DNA of 39,254 nucleotides from Blastopirellula sp. (GCA_002733575.1 NVWB01000037.1:1-39254), one strand, 5' to 3'. Positions 18,685 to 28,368 are shown, counted from the stretch's first letter. Notes: generated by a model not told the origin, from the letters alone. Numbers and translations are program-made.

Positions 18685-18950
18685 GTTTATTGCATTCAAT
18701 GTTGGAGGTGAATTCATAGTAAGCAAGCTCGTTACTTCATGGGCTACGATCTCTTCAGTATAATCGCCACGGGTCACCTTGCGTTGTTCAGCAACAGCAG
18801 TAGTCCAATAAAAAGCAGTCGGCCTTCCGAACTGTCGGACTTCATGCCGCGCAGGACACCTGATGACGAATTGATCGATAAAGACCGTAGATGAACCGCA
18901 ATACTAGCATTGCAGATTTATAATAGCCGTAGCCCACTATCCCCATAAAT

Positions 18951-18979
18951 TTGACAATCATTCAAGACTAGCATACATT
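18951..18979 (+). promoter_or_regulatory. Candidate promoter of the DUF3500-like gene
   Basis: A perfect TTGACA (18951-18956), a 17-base spacer, then TACATT (18974-18979), matching four of six -10 positions. It predicts a leader of about 60 bases before the ATG at 19046. A separate TATAAT at 18919-18924 has no -35 partner. The rest of 18685-19045 shows nothing else. Confidence 0.5.
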
Positions 18980-19045
18980 AATGGCTTCACTGATGTTCTA
19001 TTCATTCCTATTGCACCTTCCTTTTTCCTTTTTGGAGCCTAAGTC

Positions 19046-20026
19046 ATGGAGACATCCCGCCAAAACCCTCGTTCTACTGCTCGTGAAACCACGGTCAGTC
19101 GACGGACTTTCTTGGGCACAACTGCTTCGGTAGCTGCTGCTGGTACGTTGTTTGCTCCGCATATCGGTTCTGCTGCACCTTCACGCGGGAGTGCTGCTGA
19201 GACTGCCGTGGGCGAATTTTATCTCAGTTTGACCGATGATCAAAAGAAAATGATGGCGTTGCCGCTGAATGATAATCGCCGATTGACGATTAATCCGAAC
19301 TGGCATATTACCAAAGCGAAGATTGGTTCGTTCTCGAAAAAACAGCAAGGCATTATTGAGAACATCGTCAAAGGGATATGTTCTGAAGATGGTTTTGAGC
19401 GTTTCAAGAAACAAATGGCCGACGATGCTGGTGGCATCAAAAATTACTCGGTTGCATTGTTTGGTCAACCTGGCACTGACAAACCGTTCGAGTTTGAATT
19501 GACAGGGCGGCATCACACATCTAGGGCCGATGGTAACTCTCTGGAAGGCGTTGCCTTTGGTGGACCGATTGTCTACGGACATGCTGCAAAAGGGAACAGT
19601 GACAAGAATCTGTTCTCGTACCAAACAGATCGCGCCAATGAAGTGTTCAAAGCACTTGATACGGATCAACGTACAAAAGCCTTGTTAGACAAAGCACCAT
19701 CCGAAGGTGCTGTCACGCTTCGCAAAGCTGGCCGAAAACTTCCAGGCATTGCCTGTGCCGATCTGTCAGGCGATCAAAAAGAACTGGTGACCGCCGTACT
19801 AAAAGACATCATGCTTCCTTATCGTGAAGAAGATGTCGACGAAGCGATGAAGATGGTCGAAGCAGGTGGTGGAATGGATAAAGTCCACATCTCGTTCTAT
19901 AAAACCGGAGACATCGACAACGATGGTTCTTGGGACATCTGGCGTTTAGAAGGCCCAACGCTAGTCACCCACTTCCGCGGTGCCCCTCATGTTCACGCTT
20001 ATATCAACGTGGCCAAAAAAGTGTAA
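19046..20026 (+). CDS. Tat-exported DUF3500-like protein
   Basis: 326 residues. The ATG at 19046 has GGAG (19034-19037) eight bases upstream. The N-terminus is a twin-arginine signal: SRRTFLGTTASVAAAG at about 18-33, then a likely cleavage after GSAA. The mature part is collinear with proteins of the DUF3500 family: GEFYLSLTDDQKKMM near the start, a central FEFELTGRHHTS segment in which the paired His may bind something, GGPIVYGH, and a C-terminal HISFYKTGDIDNDGSWDIW strand ending in APHVHAYINVA. No reaction is established for the family. The Tat signal implies export of a folded, possibly cofactor-bearing protein. It converges with phoD across a shared strong terminator. Confidence 0.8.
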   Translation: METSRQNPRSTARETTVSRRTFLGTTASVAAAGTLFAPHIGSAAPSRGSAAETAVGEFYLSLTDDQKKMMALPLNDNRRLTINPNWHITKAKIGSFSKKQQGIIENIVKGICSEDGFERFKKQMADDAGGIKNYSVALFGQPGTDKPFEFELTGRHHTSRADGNSLEGVAFGGPIVYGHAAKGNSDKNLFSYQTDRANEVFKALDTDQRTKALLDKAPSEGAVTLRKAGRKLPGIACADLSGDQKELVTAVLKDIMLPYREEDVDEAMKMVEAGGGMDKVHISFYKTGDIDNDGSWDIWRLEGPTLVTHFRGAPHVHAYINVAKKV

Positions 20027-20048
20027 CGCCCATTAATTCTGAATACAG

Positions 20049-20089
20049 AAAAAGGCTTCCCTCGTTGATTGACGAGGGAAGCCTTTTTT
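20049..20089. terminator. Bidirectional intrinsic terminator
   Basis: aaaaaggcttccctcgt (20049-20065) and acgagggaagccttttt (20072-20088) form a perfect 17-bp stem with a six-base loop, with an A run on one side and a T run on the other. It serves both the DUF3500-like gene and the convergent phoD. Confidence 0.95.
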
Positions 20090-20121
20090 ATTGGAACCAT
20101 GGATTACGAATCGCTGTAGCA

Positions 20122-21678
20122 TCAAACTTTTTCAGCGCCCGGCTTGCCATTTTCTACGATATACGAAACGCGGGTCAAACACTCAGACTCTGGTTTTGTG
20201 ACCACTGGCACAACGCGATAATCTGATTGCCAACTCTCTGGCGTGATTTCGCAGCGGACATACCCTCGTTCGGCATTGTAAAACTTAACGAAAGGATTGT
20301 CGGCCAACACGCCTTCGGTGTCCTTTCTTATTTCAGCTCCATCTCCACCAGACGTGATTGAGGTGCCGACGAACTCGGTGGCGACTGTTGGCGAATTCTC
20401 TTTGTCAAAGTCAATTTTCAAGTCGTTGACCCAGTTCGTGTGGATATCTCCGGTGAGCACCACGGGGTTCGCAACTTGGTGGTCGCTCATAAACTGAAGC
20501 AGGCGTTTGCGACCCACTTCGTAGCCGGCCCATTGATCCATGCTGTAGGCCACCGCATCACCTGGTGTGCGGTCGACTCGGGCCATCATGACCTGTTGTG
20601 CCAGGATATTCCAGCGGGCAGGCGATGCGACGAGTCCATCGCAGAGCCACTTCTCTTGAATGTCTCCGAGCAACGAAGCGTTGGGATCAAACACGCCTTC
20701 GCAAAGCGGTTTATTGTGATCGCCGCATGGTTGATCGGTACGATACTGTCGGGTATCAAGCACCGAGAACTGAGCCAATCGCCCATACGTCACATTCCGA
20801 TGAAGCTGCATCATCGGCCCGCGTGGCAAGGTCGACCGGCGTAGTGGCATGTGTTCGTAATACGCTTTATAAGCATCGGCCCGGCGTTGGATAAACTGAG
20901 CAGCAACAATGTCTGGCTGTTCTGAGATGAACCCGGCATAGTTATTGTCAAACTCGTGATCATCCCAGGTCACAATCCACGGAAACGCCGCATGCGCCGC
21001 CTGTAAATCAGGGTCACTTTTATATAAAGCATAACGATTTCGGTAATCGTCTAACGAGGTGATCTCTGCCGAATTATGCTGGCGTGCTTTGTTTTTTCCG
21101 ATTCCCCCTTCGTAGATATAATCGCCCAAGTGGACAACTGCATGCAGGTCTTCGTTGGCCAAATGACCTAAGGCATTGAAGTACCCATATTCATAATGCT
21201 GGCACGAAGCAAACGCAAAGCGAAATTTGTCTGGCATCACATGAGGGGCAGGCGTGGTTCGTGTACGACCTACCGGGCTCGTATCTTTTCCGGCTTTGAA
21301 CTGATACCAATAAGTCCGATCAGGTTGCAAGCCTTGCACTTCGACATGGACACAGTGGCCCCAATCTTTCGACGCGGTGACGGTGCCTTTACGAACGACT
21401 TTGGTCATCTGTTGATCGGTCGCCACTTGCCAACGAACGCGAACGTCCTCATGTGGCATTCCGCCGCCGTTGAGTGCATCCGGTGCCAAACGTGTCCACA
21501 GTACCATGCCATCAGGAGCAGGATCACCGGAAGCAATACCCAATTTAAAAGGATAGTCTTTGGTTGATACCGTGCGGTCGGCGGCTTCAGTAAGATTTAA
21601 GTTGGCCAGCGGCCAAGCAAGACTGGCAGATGCAACAGCAGTTAGAAACGAGCGACGGGTGGGCTGAATGATATTCAT
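20122..21678 (-). CDS. phoD: PhoD-type alkaline phosphatase/phosphodiesterase, Tat-exported
   Basis: Extracytoplasmic phosphatase releasing phosphate from organic esters; PhoD enzymes use Ca and Fe and are Tat-exported. 518 residues from the ATG at 21678, chosen because it starts MNIIQPTRRSFLTAVASAS, a twin-arginine signal; the frame extends 36 codons upstream to 21786 without plausible sequence. An N-terminal PhoD beta domain (KLGIASGDPAPDGMVLWTRL, WYQFKAG) is followed by the metallophosphatase core: ASCQHYEYGYFNAL, VVHLGDYIYEGG, WDDHEFDNNY and VVLTGDIHTNWV carry the metal-binding Asp, Tyr, Asn and His residues. It lies 111 bases downstream of a sulfatase on the same strand, probably co-transcribed. 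Confidence 0.93.
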   Translation of the reverse strand: MNIIQPTRRSFLTAVASASLAWPLANLNLTEAADRTVSTKDYPFKLGIASGDPAPDGMVLWTRLAPDALNGGGMPHEDVRVRWQVATDQQMTKVVRKGTVTASKDWGHCVHVEVQGLQPDRTYWYQFKAGKDTSPVGRTRTTPAPHVMPDKFRFAFASCQHYEYGYFNALGHLANEDLHAVVHLGDYIYEGGIGKNKARQHNSAEITSLDDYRNRYALYKSDPDLQAAHAAFPWIVTWDDHEFDNNYAGFISEQPDIVAAQFIQRRADAYKAYYEHMPLRRSTLPRGPMMQLHRNVTYGRLAQFSVLDTRQYRTDQPCGDHNKPLCEGVFDPNASLLGDIQEKWLCDGLVASPARWNILAQQVMMARVDRTPGDAVAYSMDQWAGYEVGRKRLLQFMSDHQVANPVVLTGDIHTNWVNDLKIDFDKENSPTVATEFVGTSITSGGDGAEIRKDTEGVLADNPFVKFYNAERGYVRCEITPESWQSDYRVVPVVTKPESECLTRVSYIVENGKPGAEKV

Positions 21679-21789
21679 AGGATGTGGTGCCTGGATAAGC
21701 GAATGAAATACGGATGGCGAAGGTAGGTTATATGATAACGGACCGAACAAACGAGTGCAAATGTTGGAAGAGTTGCCTTCGATCACAAC

Positions 21790-23382
21790 TCAACGGATAT
21801 TCCGAAATCCGATTGGCTTGCGATTTTTCGGGGCACTGCGGCCAGACGATTTGAGTTGCTGCAATAACTTTTGCAGTTCATTACGCTTGGCTTCTTCTTT
21901 GAAGAACAGGTTCGTCGTTTCACCGGGGTCGGTTTCTAAGTTGTAAAGTTGACCTGTTGCATCAGGTGCAGTTTCAGGCAGGGCATATTTTTTCATTGAG
22001 GCATTCGCATAGTTGTTGCCGCCAGAGCCGGTATGGTCAAGATATTTCCAGTTGCCTTGTCGGATTTGGAACTCACCGCGAAAACTTTGCGTGAGCAAGT
22101 GAGGGCGGATCGATTCCGAATCGTCTTGCGTGCCGATCATGGCTGGCAGCATGTCGAAGCTGTCGGTTGCTGCCTCATCGGGCAGTGTGTAGCCAACGAC
22201 TGACGCCAGGGTTGCAAAAATATCAGTCGTGTTTGTCATCTGGTCAGATACTTGTCCGGCGGGGAATTTCCCTGGCCAGCGAGCGATGAACGGCACCCGG
22301 TGCCCGCCTTCCCAGCCATCACGCTTCATCCCACGCCAACCGCCGGAGGCATCGTGCTGGTGATCTTGACGCATCCAATCAACGTGAAGAGTTTCTGCCC
22401 CGTTGTCAGAGTTAAACAGTATCAGTGTGTTGTCATCGATATCGAGTTGCGTGACCAAGTCTAAAACTCTACCAACTAGCACATCAAGTTCCCAGACGAA
22501 ATCGCCACGAGGCCCCGCTTGCGTTGCTCCATTGAACTCCGGTGCAGGCAACACAGGTGCATGCGCAATTTGTGTTGAGAACACGGCGAAGAAGGGTTGG
22601 TCTGGATTCTTTTTGCGGTGATCGGTGATGAATGTTTTTGTTTTTTCGTAGAACAGAAGATCAGCGTTCATAAAGTCGTAGCCAGGAGACATCCAGCCTT
22701 CGTCATTATCCCATCGCCACTTACCGCCGGGGTTGGGCAGATTATCGCGTTTATGTCGCTCACTAGCAGGCACTGCTACCATGCCGTTTTCGATATAGAT
22801 ATAGAGTGGATCTGTATTTGGGCAGTTCGGTGTGACAAACGATTCATCGAACCCGCGTTGATTGGGGCCATCTTCCAAAGGCGTACTTTTCTCATAATCG
22901 ATGAGCAACGAGTTCTTGAATCCGCCGCCGAGTCGTTTGTTGTTTTCGTCGTACCAAGTGAGCCCAACATGCCATTTACCGAAGACACCGGTGCGGTATC
23001 CTTTTTCTTTCAGCATCTGCGCAATCGTAAGCGTGCCAGGCTTCAAATAACTGGGGCCACCAGGGCCTTCAAAAGCACCCCCGCCACGACCGGTCGAACG
23101 GTAAATCTGTTGACCAGAGAACAGACCGTAACGCGAAGGCGAGCAAATCGTCGAAGGACTGTGTGCATCCGTAAAGCGAATCCCCTGCTCCGCCATTTGA
23201 TCGAGTCGCGGAGTTTTGTAAGCAGACTTCGGGTTATAGCAAGACAGGTCACCATAGCCGAGATCATCGGCATAAATAATAATGATATTAGGAAGCGATT
23301 CGGCACAAACATCGTGGGCACAAACGACAACACAACACATCACCGACAATAACTTCCAGATGTTTTTCATAGGGTACCGCAT
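21790..23382 (-). CDS. Type I sulfatase, exported (second)
   Basis: 530 residues. The ATG at 23382 has AAGGA eight bases upstream and is kept, although MKNIWKLL at 23370 could also start it. A signal peptide (about 5-27) precedes NIIIIYADDLGYGDLSC, with the metal-binding Asp pair. STICSPSRYGLFSG carries the CxPxR signature, with Cys80 to be converted to formylglycine; GKWHVG and NSDNGAETLHVDW complete the active site. Longer than the 474-residue sulfatase, with a different C-terminal region (SFRGEFQIRQGNWKYLDH, LYNLETDPGETTN), so a different substrate or subfamily is likely. First gene of a probable two-gene unit with phoD. Confidence 0.92.
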   Translation of the reverse strand: MRYPMKNIWKLLSVMCCVVVCAHDVCAESLPNIIIIYADDLGYGDLSCYNPKSAYKTPRLDQMAEQGIRFTDAHSPSTICSPSRYGLFSGQQIYRSTGRGGGAFEGPGGPSYLKPGTLTIAQMLKEKGYRTGVFGKWHVGLTWYDENNKRLGGGFKNSLLIDYEKSTPLEDGPNQRGFDESFVTPNCPNTDPLYIYIENGMVAVPASERHKRDNLPNPGGKWRWDNDEGWMSPGYDFMNADLLFYEKTKTFITDHRKKNPDQPFFAVFSTQIAHAPVLPAPEFNGATQAGPRGDFVWELDVLVGRVLDLVTQLDIDDNTLILFNSDNGAETLHVDWMRQDHQHDASGGWRGMKRDGWEGGHRVPFIARWPGKFPAGQVSDQMTNTTDIFATLASVVGYTLPDEAATDSFDMLPAMIGTQDDSESIRPHLLTQSFRGEFQIRQGNWKYLDHTGSGGNNYANASMKKYALPETAPDATGQLYNLETDPGETTNLFFKEEAKRNELQKLLQQLKSSGRSAPKNRKPIGFRNIR

Positions 23383-23415
23383 TCATTCAATCCTTGTTGT
23401 TCACATTACGAGGTA

Positions 23416-23443
23416 CTAATACTCAAATGTTATTTTAAGTCAA
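23416..23443 (-). promoter_or_regulatory. Candidate promoter of the second sulfatase
   Basis: On the minus strand TTGACT (23443-23438) is followed by a 16-base spacer and TATTAG (23421-23416). Five of six and four of six positions match the sigma-70 boxes. The site is 34 bases before the start codon. Confidence 0.35.
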
Positions 23444-23467
23444 TTTGCCACAGTTATCAAACGACTC

Positions 23468-23503
23468 GAGTGAAGTATTGCAAACATTCACCCTACTTCA
23501 CTC
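23468..23503 (-). terminator. Possible weak terminator after the fusion gene
   Basis: gagtgaagta (23468-23477) and tacttcactc (23494-23503) form a perfect 10-bp stem around a 16-base loop, some 20 bases past the stop of the large fusion gene. Only a poor T tract follows on the minus strand, so it may be a processing or attenuation hairpin instead. Confidence 0.4.
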
Positions 23504-23523
23504 AAGAAACAAGCACTGCAGAC

Positions 23524-26500
23524 TCACTCCTCAACTATCATCTCGCCATTCATGACAAGCCAATGGCCGGGAAAGGTACAAAGAAACGGATATCGACCTG
23601 GCTGCTTGGGTGCGTTGAAGTAGATGGTGTGGCTGTTCTTCGGGCCGACCACATTCGTATAAAACAAGACATCGCTTGTTTGAGGAATATAGTGTCGTGT
23701 GACCGATTCAGGATCGGAAATTAACAGGTTCGATGCTTGCCCGACTCGTTGTAACGTACCAGGTTTTACGAGGGCCCAGTTGTGAGGCACGACGTCTGGA
23801 TTTACCAGCGTGAATTCAATGAACTCGCCCGGTTTAACTTGAAAGGACCGCGTTGCGTAAGTCAGATTGCTACCAGTTTCAATCGTAATCTTGCGTCCAC
23901 CTTTCCGCCTTTTCGTATGCGGATTAGGAACACTGTGCTCGGCCATTGCGATATCCGCCAGAATTGGATGCGGGTTGATTTCTTTTATTGTTAGTGCTTG
24001 CAAACCAGGGGCATTGGTGAACGATTGTTGGTCGAGTTTGTGTACCGTTACAAACAGGTCGGTTGAATGCTCAAGACTTGTTTTAACCCGAAGATGTAAC
24101 TGGTTCACTGGTTGTAAGTCAGGCATCTCTAAGAATAATGACCGACCGTTGCCGACCACATGTGCAGATTTGATTGCAACGTGATCGTGGCCAAGCATTC
24201 CAGCATGCTTGCTTGAAAACTCAGGCGATCCATAGGCACTACTGTATCGATAGTTCCAACACTGGGCAAAGGAGTTGACCGCTTGTCCGGCAATGTTTTC
24301 GTCTAGTGTTTCAGAGAATTTCAAGAGAACGCCATTCTTGTAAACATGAAATCCAACAGGCAGTTGCACTTGATCGCCTATATACCGAACACGCTGAAAA
24401 CAGCCTGACTCGGGCGTGTAACTTCCCCAGCCTTGCATGCCTGTTACATAGAGTTGACCATCAGCATCGCAAAACCGTCCTCGATGCGTACCAGAAGCAA
24501 AATCACCGGGCAGCGGCACAACAGCACCTTGCAACTGTCCATCAACTTCATCACGCAGGACTAGAAAATGCGATCCGGCACCAAACGAAAAATGAAGCAA
24601 TTGATCTTTGAGCGGACCCCAGCGATCACTGGTGACCGTTTGCTGGCCACCTGCGGAATTATCGAGACCTCGCGGTAAATAGACCAGTGGAAGTTGAGGT
24701 GTTTCGCCCTGCTGAGGGCCTCGATAGCCAAAGAAAGGTGGGGATGCTGATTTGCTGGCAGTTTCACCAGGGCGAAAGGCACAGATCATCGATGCTGGAG
24801 TCCATGCTCCTTCCGAACAAGGCACGGTAATCAATCCATCGGAAGTGAGCCCGATCCCGTCTGGATTACGAAACCCAGTCGCCATGATTTCGGCCTGTTG
24901 TCCATCAGGCGAGATGCGGACAATTCCCTGATTTCCTGATGAAATGTAAAAGTATCCAGCGTCATCCCGTTCAAGACCGCAGATAAAGTCATGCCCAGCA
25001 GCCGATGTTTCAAAGGCATTACTAAAACATCGATAATAATCGGCCTCGCCATCGTTATTTAAGTCTTTAAGTTGGGTAATCTGATCGCGGCATAAAACAA
25101 AAATTCCCTCGTCATCAACAATCATTCCCTGGCAGTGATGTAGCCCAGATGCGAACCGATTCCAGGTTGCCGTTTTCGAGGGATGTGCAAAGTTGGTGAC
25201 TCGCCAAACATCGCCGTGCATGGTGCAAATCAATGCAGAACCATCAGCCAGGAAATTTAATCCCCCGCCAAACAGTGGGATATTCCAAGGATTGTCCAAC
25301 GGAAGTTCAATGGTATCAACCGCATAGGGACTTCCAGTGCCCAACTTGATCGCGGTCTTGAACGACTGCGGCCACTGCTTGCCAGTTTTTCCTATTTGGG
25401 CAGCTAACGGATGCTCATCAAACAGCGCAACGGTACGAACAAATTCATTGTTCTCAACCCAAGGCGAATCCAAATAATGTTCGTCGCCAAGATAATAGGA
25501 AAATGCGACACGATTCCCAATGCGATAGAATCCGTCGTAACGAAACGGTTGATTGATCTTCTCTTCATGTGGGCCCAGTCCACGCTGCGTTGGACGAAGG
25601 GCCGTTCCATCTAGCGTAACGCCGTGCATGAATCCGTGACGAACTGATGAGTATTTTAAGAAACCATCTTTCCAAATTGCATCGTACGAGAGTGTAGCAG
25701 GGTTGAAACAACAGGCCATTTCAGCCTGATCGCCCAACTGCACGCAGACCCCACGTGGCACGGTAGCTCCATCGCCACGAAAAACGCCTGATTGCATGGT
25801 TCCGAATTGAACATCGTTCCAAGCATCACTGGCCCATACCGTTTCATTCTGGTTGCCCCAGTGCCCTAGCGTTCCGCCATCGAGCCCAGGGAACCCTTGA
25901 AGCAAGGCAGGCACATCTTTACCGCTCGCCGCAAGTTGCTGAAAGTAATCGGCTTCCTTCGTGTAGAAATCATACAACCGATTTCGGTTGACGTAGTGCG
26001 AAGAGTTGGGCCAATCTTCAGGGTTGATCGGTTTACTATCGAATGGAAAGGATGCCGGTCCTTGCAAGTGAGCATACGCGTGATGTAGTACAGAGTTGAT
26101 ATCTGCAAGTGGCATACTCTCGGGACGTCCCAAATCAACCAGACATCGCAGAAGATCAAATATCTGTTGTTTCGACATGGCCGCCGTCAAGTTATCAGGC
26201 ATGAGTGATCCGGTTTTCTGTCGAAGCTCGATTTCGTCAACTGGAATCGTAGTGCGATGCTCGGTTCCTTGCGTTGGATCATGCAGTACTAGTTGTTTGT
26301 CATCCTCTTTGATGATGTACCCCGAGTGTGTTTGTCCATTTTCGGTGGCGATTCGATAGGCCGTGTATTCAGGCAATACATGATGTTTAGGCCATAAAAC
26401 CGATTCGATAATTTCCTGTGGCTTACGCTGGGTGCCAATTTTGGTCAACTCCGGGCCGACACTTCCGCCGTGCATGCCGAGTTTGTGGCAACTCAGGCAG

Positions 26501-28110
26501 GCCGATTTTGCCGCTGCAAACACCATTAAACCGCGACCGGCATCGCCATGTAATTTGGATTCCTCAATCAGTTTTGTCACGAATTCTGAAGAATGCTCAG
26601 GTGGCTGATTCAAACTACCAGTCATTCCAGCTTTGTCGGAAGCAGCATTTTCTGGAGTACACATTTCTTCACTTGACGGATTCCAGTTTAGTACCGTAGC
26701 ATCGTCTGCTGGCGGTGCGGTTGGTTTGTTCCAAGTGGAACTACGTGCGGTGTTTGAAATCCGCAGCCACTCAATTTCACCACGCATTCTGAAAGCCCCA
26801 TCAACTAATCGTCCGATTCCCAAACCGCCAGGCACACTCGCCTGATTTTTAGATTTGACCTGTTGATCGGCAACCATTTTACCGTCTACAAATAATCGCA
26901 ACCGATTCGGTTCGTAAACCATGGCAAGGTTGTGCGGTTTGCCGTCACAGATCATTGCTGTCGAACGTGTGTGGTCTGGGATTAAACCGGGTGTATAGGC
27001 AGTGAAGAGACCGCTGCCTGCCATCGAAAACAGTTCCCAATGCGTGCCTGACTTCTTCGTATCACTGGCAACCAGAATGTTGTAGTCCTCGCGTTGGTTC
27101 AACACTGCACGACATTCCACGGTAATGGGCGGAGTTCGATATTCGCCTTTCCCCACAAGCAATGCACCGGAGTGGTTCGTGTCTGTAGAAACATCCGTGT
27201 CTTGCTTAGGAGACCAAGTGCGAGGCGTAGGTTTCGGCCCAGCCGGTCGATTGTCGAGCTGCGGAAGAATCCATTCCAGCCCGTCCAGATTGTCTTGGAG
27301 TCGTTGCTCAACATCGTCCTGAGTGTGGCCTATGATGCCGATGGGTCCGTTGTAACCGGAATCGCGGATGATTTTGAGCAAGGCAACATCAAACTGTCCC
27401 TCCCCCAAGGGTAAAATCTTTTCTCCTTGGGTATCGCCATTACGATTCATCCCGTTCAGGTTGAGGCAAAGTAAATGGGGTTTTAACAGTGCCATGACTT
27501 CTGAGAAATCGTCGATCCGACTATGGGCATGGTGCTGATTGTAAACAATTCCCACATGCTTCCCGTTGTGATGTTGTCTCAAGTAGTTGCAGACTGCGAC
27601 CATGTTTTCAGGCTCACCACCCCAGCCACCATGGTTGTAAAGCCCTAGCTTGCACCCCATTTTGCGAGTTCGCTCTACGAGTGGTAACAATTGACTCGCA
27701 GCCGCTTTTACTTTTTCGGCTTGCGTTTCTTCTTTGGGCGATGATAGGGTCACCCAAATCTGAGGGTGCATATCGTATTTTTCAAACAATCGAAATGCGT
27801 CTTCGTGGATGCTCCAGAACGCGAAGAAATCTAACCCATGTTTCTTGTATTCGAGAATCTCCTGTTCAAACGTTGGCACATGTTCACTGCGCCAGTCATA
27901 GGCGACTTTCTTCAGGCCGAGCTTGGCACACATTGCCGCCCGCTCGGCAGGCCCTCGTTTTTTTCCGTCAAAGGGAACAATGCACCAAGCCACCAGGTTC
28001 TCTTTCGCATAGATATTGCGAGCTTGCTTTTCTTGTGCGTTTGCATGCAGAGAAAAACTGAATAAAAGGAAACTAAATATCGCCAGAATTGTATAGAATT
28101 TGATTCTCAT
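23524..28110 (-). CDS. Giant exported fusion: TIM barrel, LamG-like, c-haem, propeller, cupredoxin
   Basis: 1528 residues from the ATG at 28110, which begins the signal peptide MRIKFYTILAIFSFLLFSFS (a start at 28140 would add ten residues). Domains in order: a sugar isomerase/epimerase-like TIM barrel (~45-285; FFAFWSIHED, GLYNHGGWGGEPENM, HHAHSRIDDF); a LamG/concanavalin-like sandwich (~325-455); a haem-binding domain with CLSCH at 538-542 and SVGPEL after it; a long region with a sorbosone-dehydrogenase-like propeller (~690-1330; GFRNPDGIGLTSDG, DLNNDGEADYY); and a C-terminal blue-copper domain (~1408-1528) with ligands His1443 (VPHNW), Cys1511, His1516 (FLCTFPGHW) and Met1520. It plausibly binds and oxidises a carbohydrate and moves electrons through haem and copper. 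Its promoter region is shared with the divergent PSCyt1 gene. Confidence 0.88.
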   Translation of the reverse strand: MRIKFYTILAIFSFLLFSFSLHANAQEKQARNIYAKENLVAWCIVPFDGKKRGPAERAAMCAKLGLKKVAYDWRSEHVPTFEQEILEYKKHGLDFFAFWSIHEDAFRLFEKYDMHPQIWVTLSSPKEETQAEKVKAAASQLLPLVERTRKMGCKLGLYNHGGWGGEPENMVAVCNYLRQHHNGKHVGIVYNQHHAHSRIDDFSEVMALLKPHLLCLNLNGMNRNGDTQGEKILPLGEGQFDVALLKIIRDSGYNGPIGIIGHTQDDVEQRLQDNLDGLEWILPQLDNRPAGPKPTPRTWSPKQDTDVSTDTNHSGALLVGKGEYRTPPITVECRAVLNQREDYNILVASDTKKSGTHWELFSMAGSGLFTAYTPGLIPDHTRSTAMICDGKPHNLAMVYEPNRLRLFVDGKMVADQQVKSKNQASVPGGLGIGRLVDGAFRMRGEIEWLRISNTARSSTWNKPTAPPADDATVLNWNPSSEEMCTPENAASDKAGMTGSLNQPPEHSSEFVTKLIEESKLHGDAGRGLMVFAAAKSACLSCHKLGMHGGSVGPELTKIGTQRKPQEIIESVLWPKHHVLPEYTAYRIATENGQTHSGYIIKEDDKQLVLHDPTQGTEHRTTIPVDEIELRQKTGSLMPDNLTAAMSKQQIFDLLRCLVDLGRPESMPLADINSVLHHAYAHLQGPASFPFDSKPINPEDWPNSSHYVNRNRLYDFYTKEADYFQQLAASGKDVPALLQGFPGLDGGTLGHWGNQNETVWASDAWNDVQFGTMQSGVFRGDGATVPRGVCVQLGDQAEMACCFNPATLSYDAIWKDGFLKYSSVRHGFMHGVTLDGTALRPTQRGLGPHEEKINQPFRYDGFYRIGNRVAFSYYLGDEHYLDSPWVENNEFVRTVALFDEHPLAAQIGKTGKQWPQSFKTAIKLGTGSPYAVDTIELPLDNPWNIPLFGGGLNFLADGSALICTMHGDVWRVTNFAHPSKTATWNRFASGLHHCQGMIVDDEGIFVLCRDQITQLKDLNNDGEADYYRCFSNAFETSAAGHDFICGLERDDAGYFYISSGNQGIVRISPDGQQAEIMATGFRNPDGIGLTSDGLITVPCSEGAWTPASMICAFRPGETASKSASPPFFGYRGPQQGETPQLPLVYLPRGLDNSAGGQQTVTSDRWGPLKDQLLHFSFGAGSHFLVLRDEVDGQLQGAVVPLPGDFASGTHRGRFCDADGQLYVTGMQGWGSYTPESGCFQRVRYIGDQVQLPVGFHVYKNGVLLKFSETLDENIAGQAVNSFAQCWNYRYSSAYGSPEFSSKHAGMLGHDHVAIKSAHVVGNGRSLFLEMPDLQPVNQLHLRVKTSLEHSTDLFVTVHKLDQQSFTNAPGLQALTIKEINPHPILADIAMAEHSVPNPHTKRRKGGRKITIETGSNLTYATRSFQVKPGEFIEFTLVNPDVVPHNWALVKPGTLQRVGQASNLLISDPESVTRHYIPQTSDVLFYTNVVGPKNSHTIYFNAPKQPGRYPFLCTFPGHWLVMNGEMIVEE

Positions 28111-28172
28111 TGAATTACCCGCAGCGCGGTTGCTCCACATGTTGAGTGCCTGATTTCAATTTTGAAACACCA

Positions 28173-28181
28173 ATTATAACA
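28173..28181 (-). promoter_or_regulatory. Extended -10 promoter of the fusion gene
   Basis: The minus strand reads TGTTATAAT, a TGn extension plus a perfect TATAAT (28178-28173), about 63 bases before the start codon. No good -35 is present, as is usual with extended -10 promoters. Confidence 0.5.
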
Positions 28182-28302
28182 CAACATGCTACCTGAAATG
28201 AACTTGCCTCTAAAAATTGATTCATCACGAATCCACAACAAAAAATCCTGTATATCGAGTTAATACCGGCAATCAATCAACATTTATTTTAAACTCCGGT
28301 TG

Positions 28303-28311
28303 TGGTATAAT
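28303..28311 (+). promoter_or_regulatory. Extended -10 promoter of the PSCyt1-DUF1501 unit
   Basis: TGGTATAAT: a TGn extension with a perfect TATAAT (28306-28311), about 57 bases before the start at 28369. A weak TTTATT lies 17 bases upstream. It mirrors the divergent promoter at 28173-28181. Confidence 0.55.
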
Positions 28312-28368
28312 TAATTCATACCTCAATTGCCCTGCCTTCACCTCCCTCGTTGCACGGAATCTTTCTCT

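Noticed and set aside
22597..23352. 251-codon plus-strand frame antisense to the second sulfatase
   Set aside because: Shadow of a well-supported sulfatase gene; rich in Arg/Thr/Val, with no recognisable domain or ribosome-binding site.
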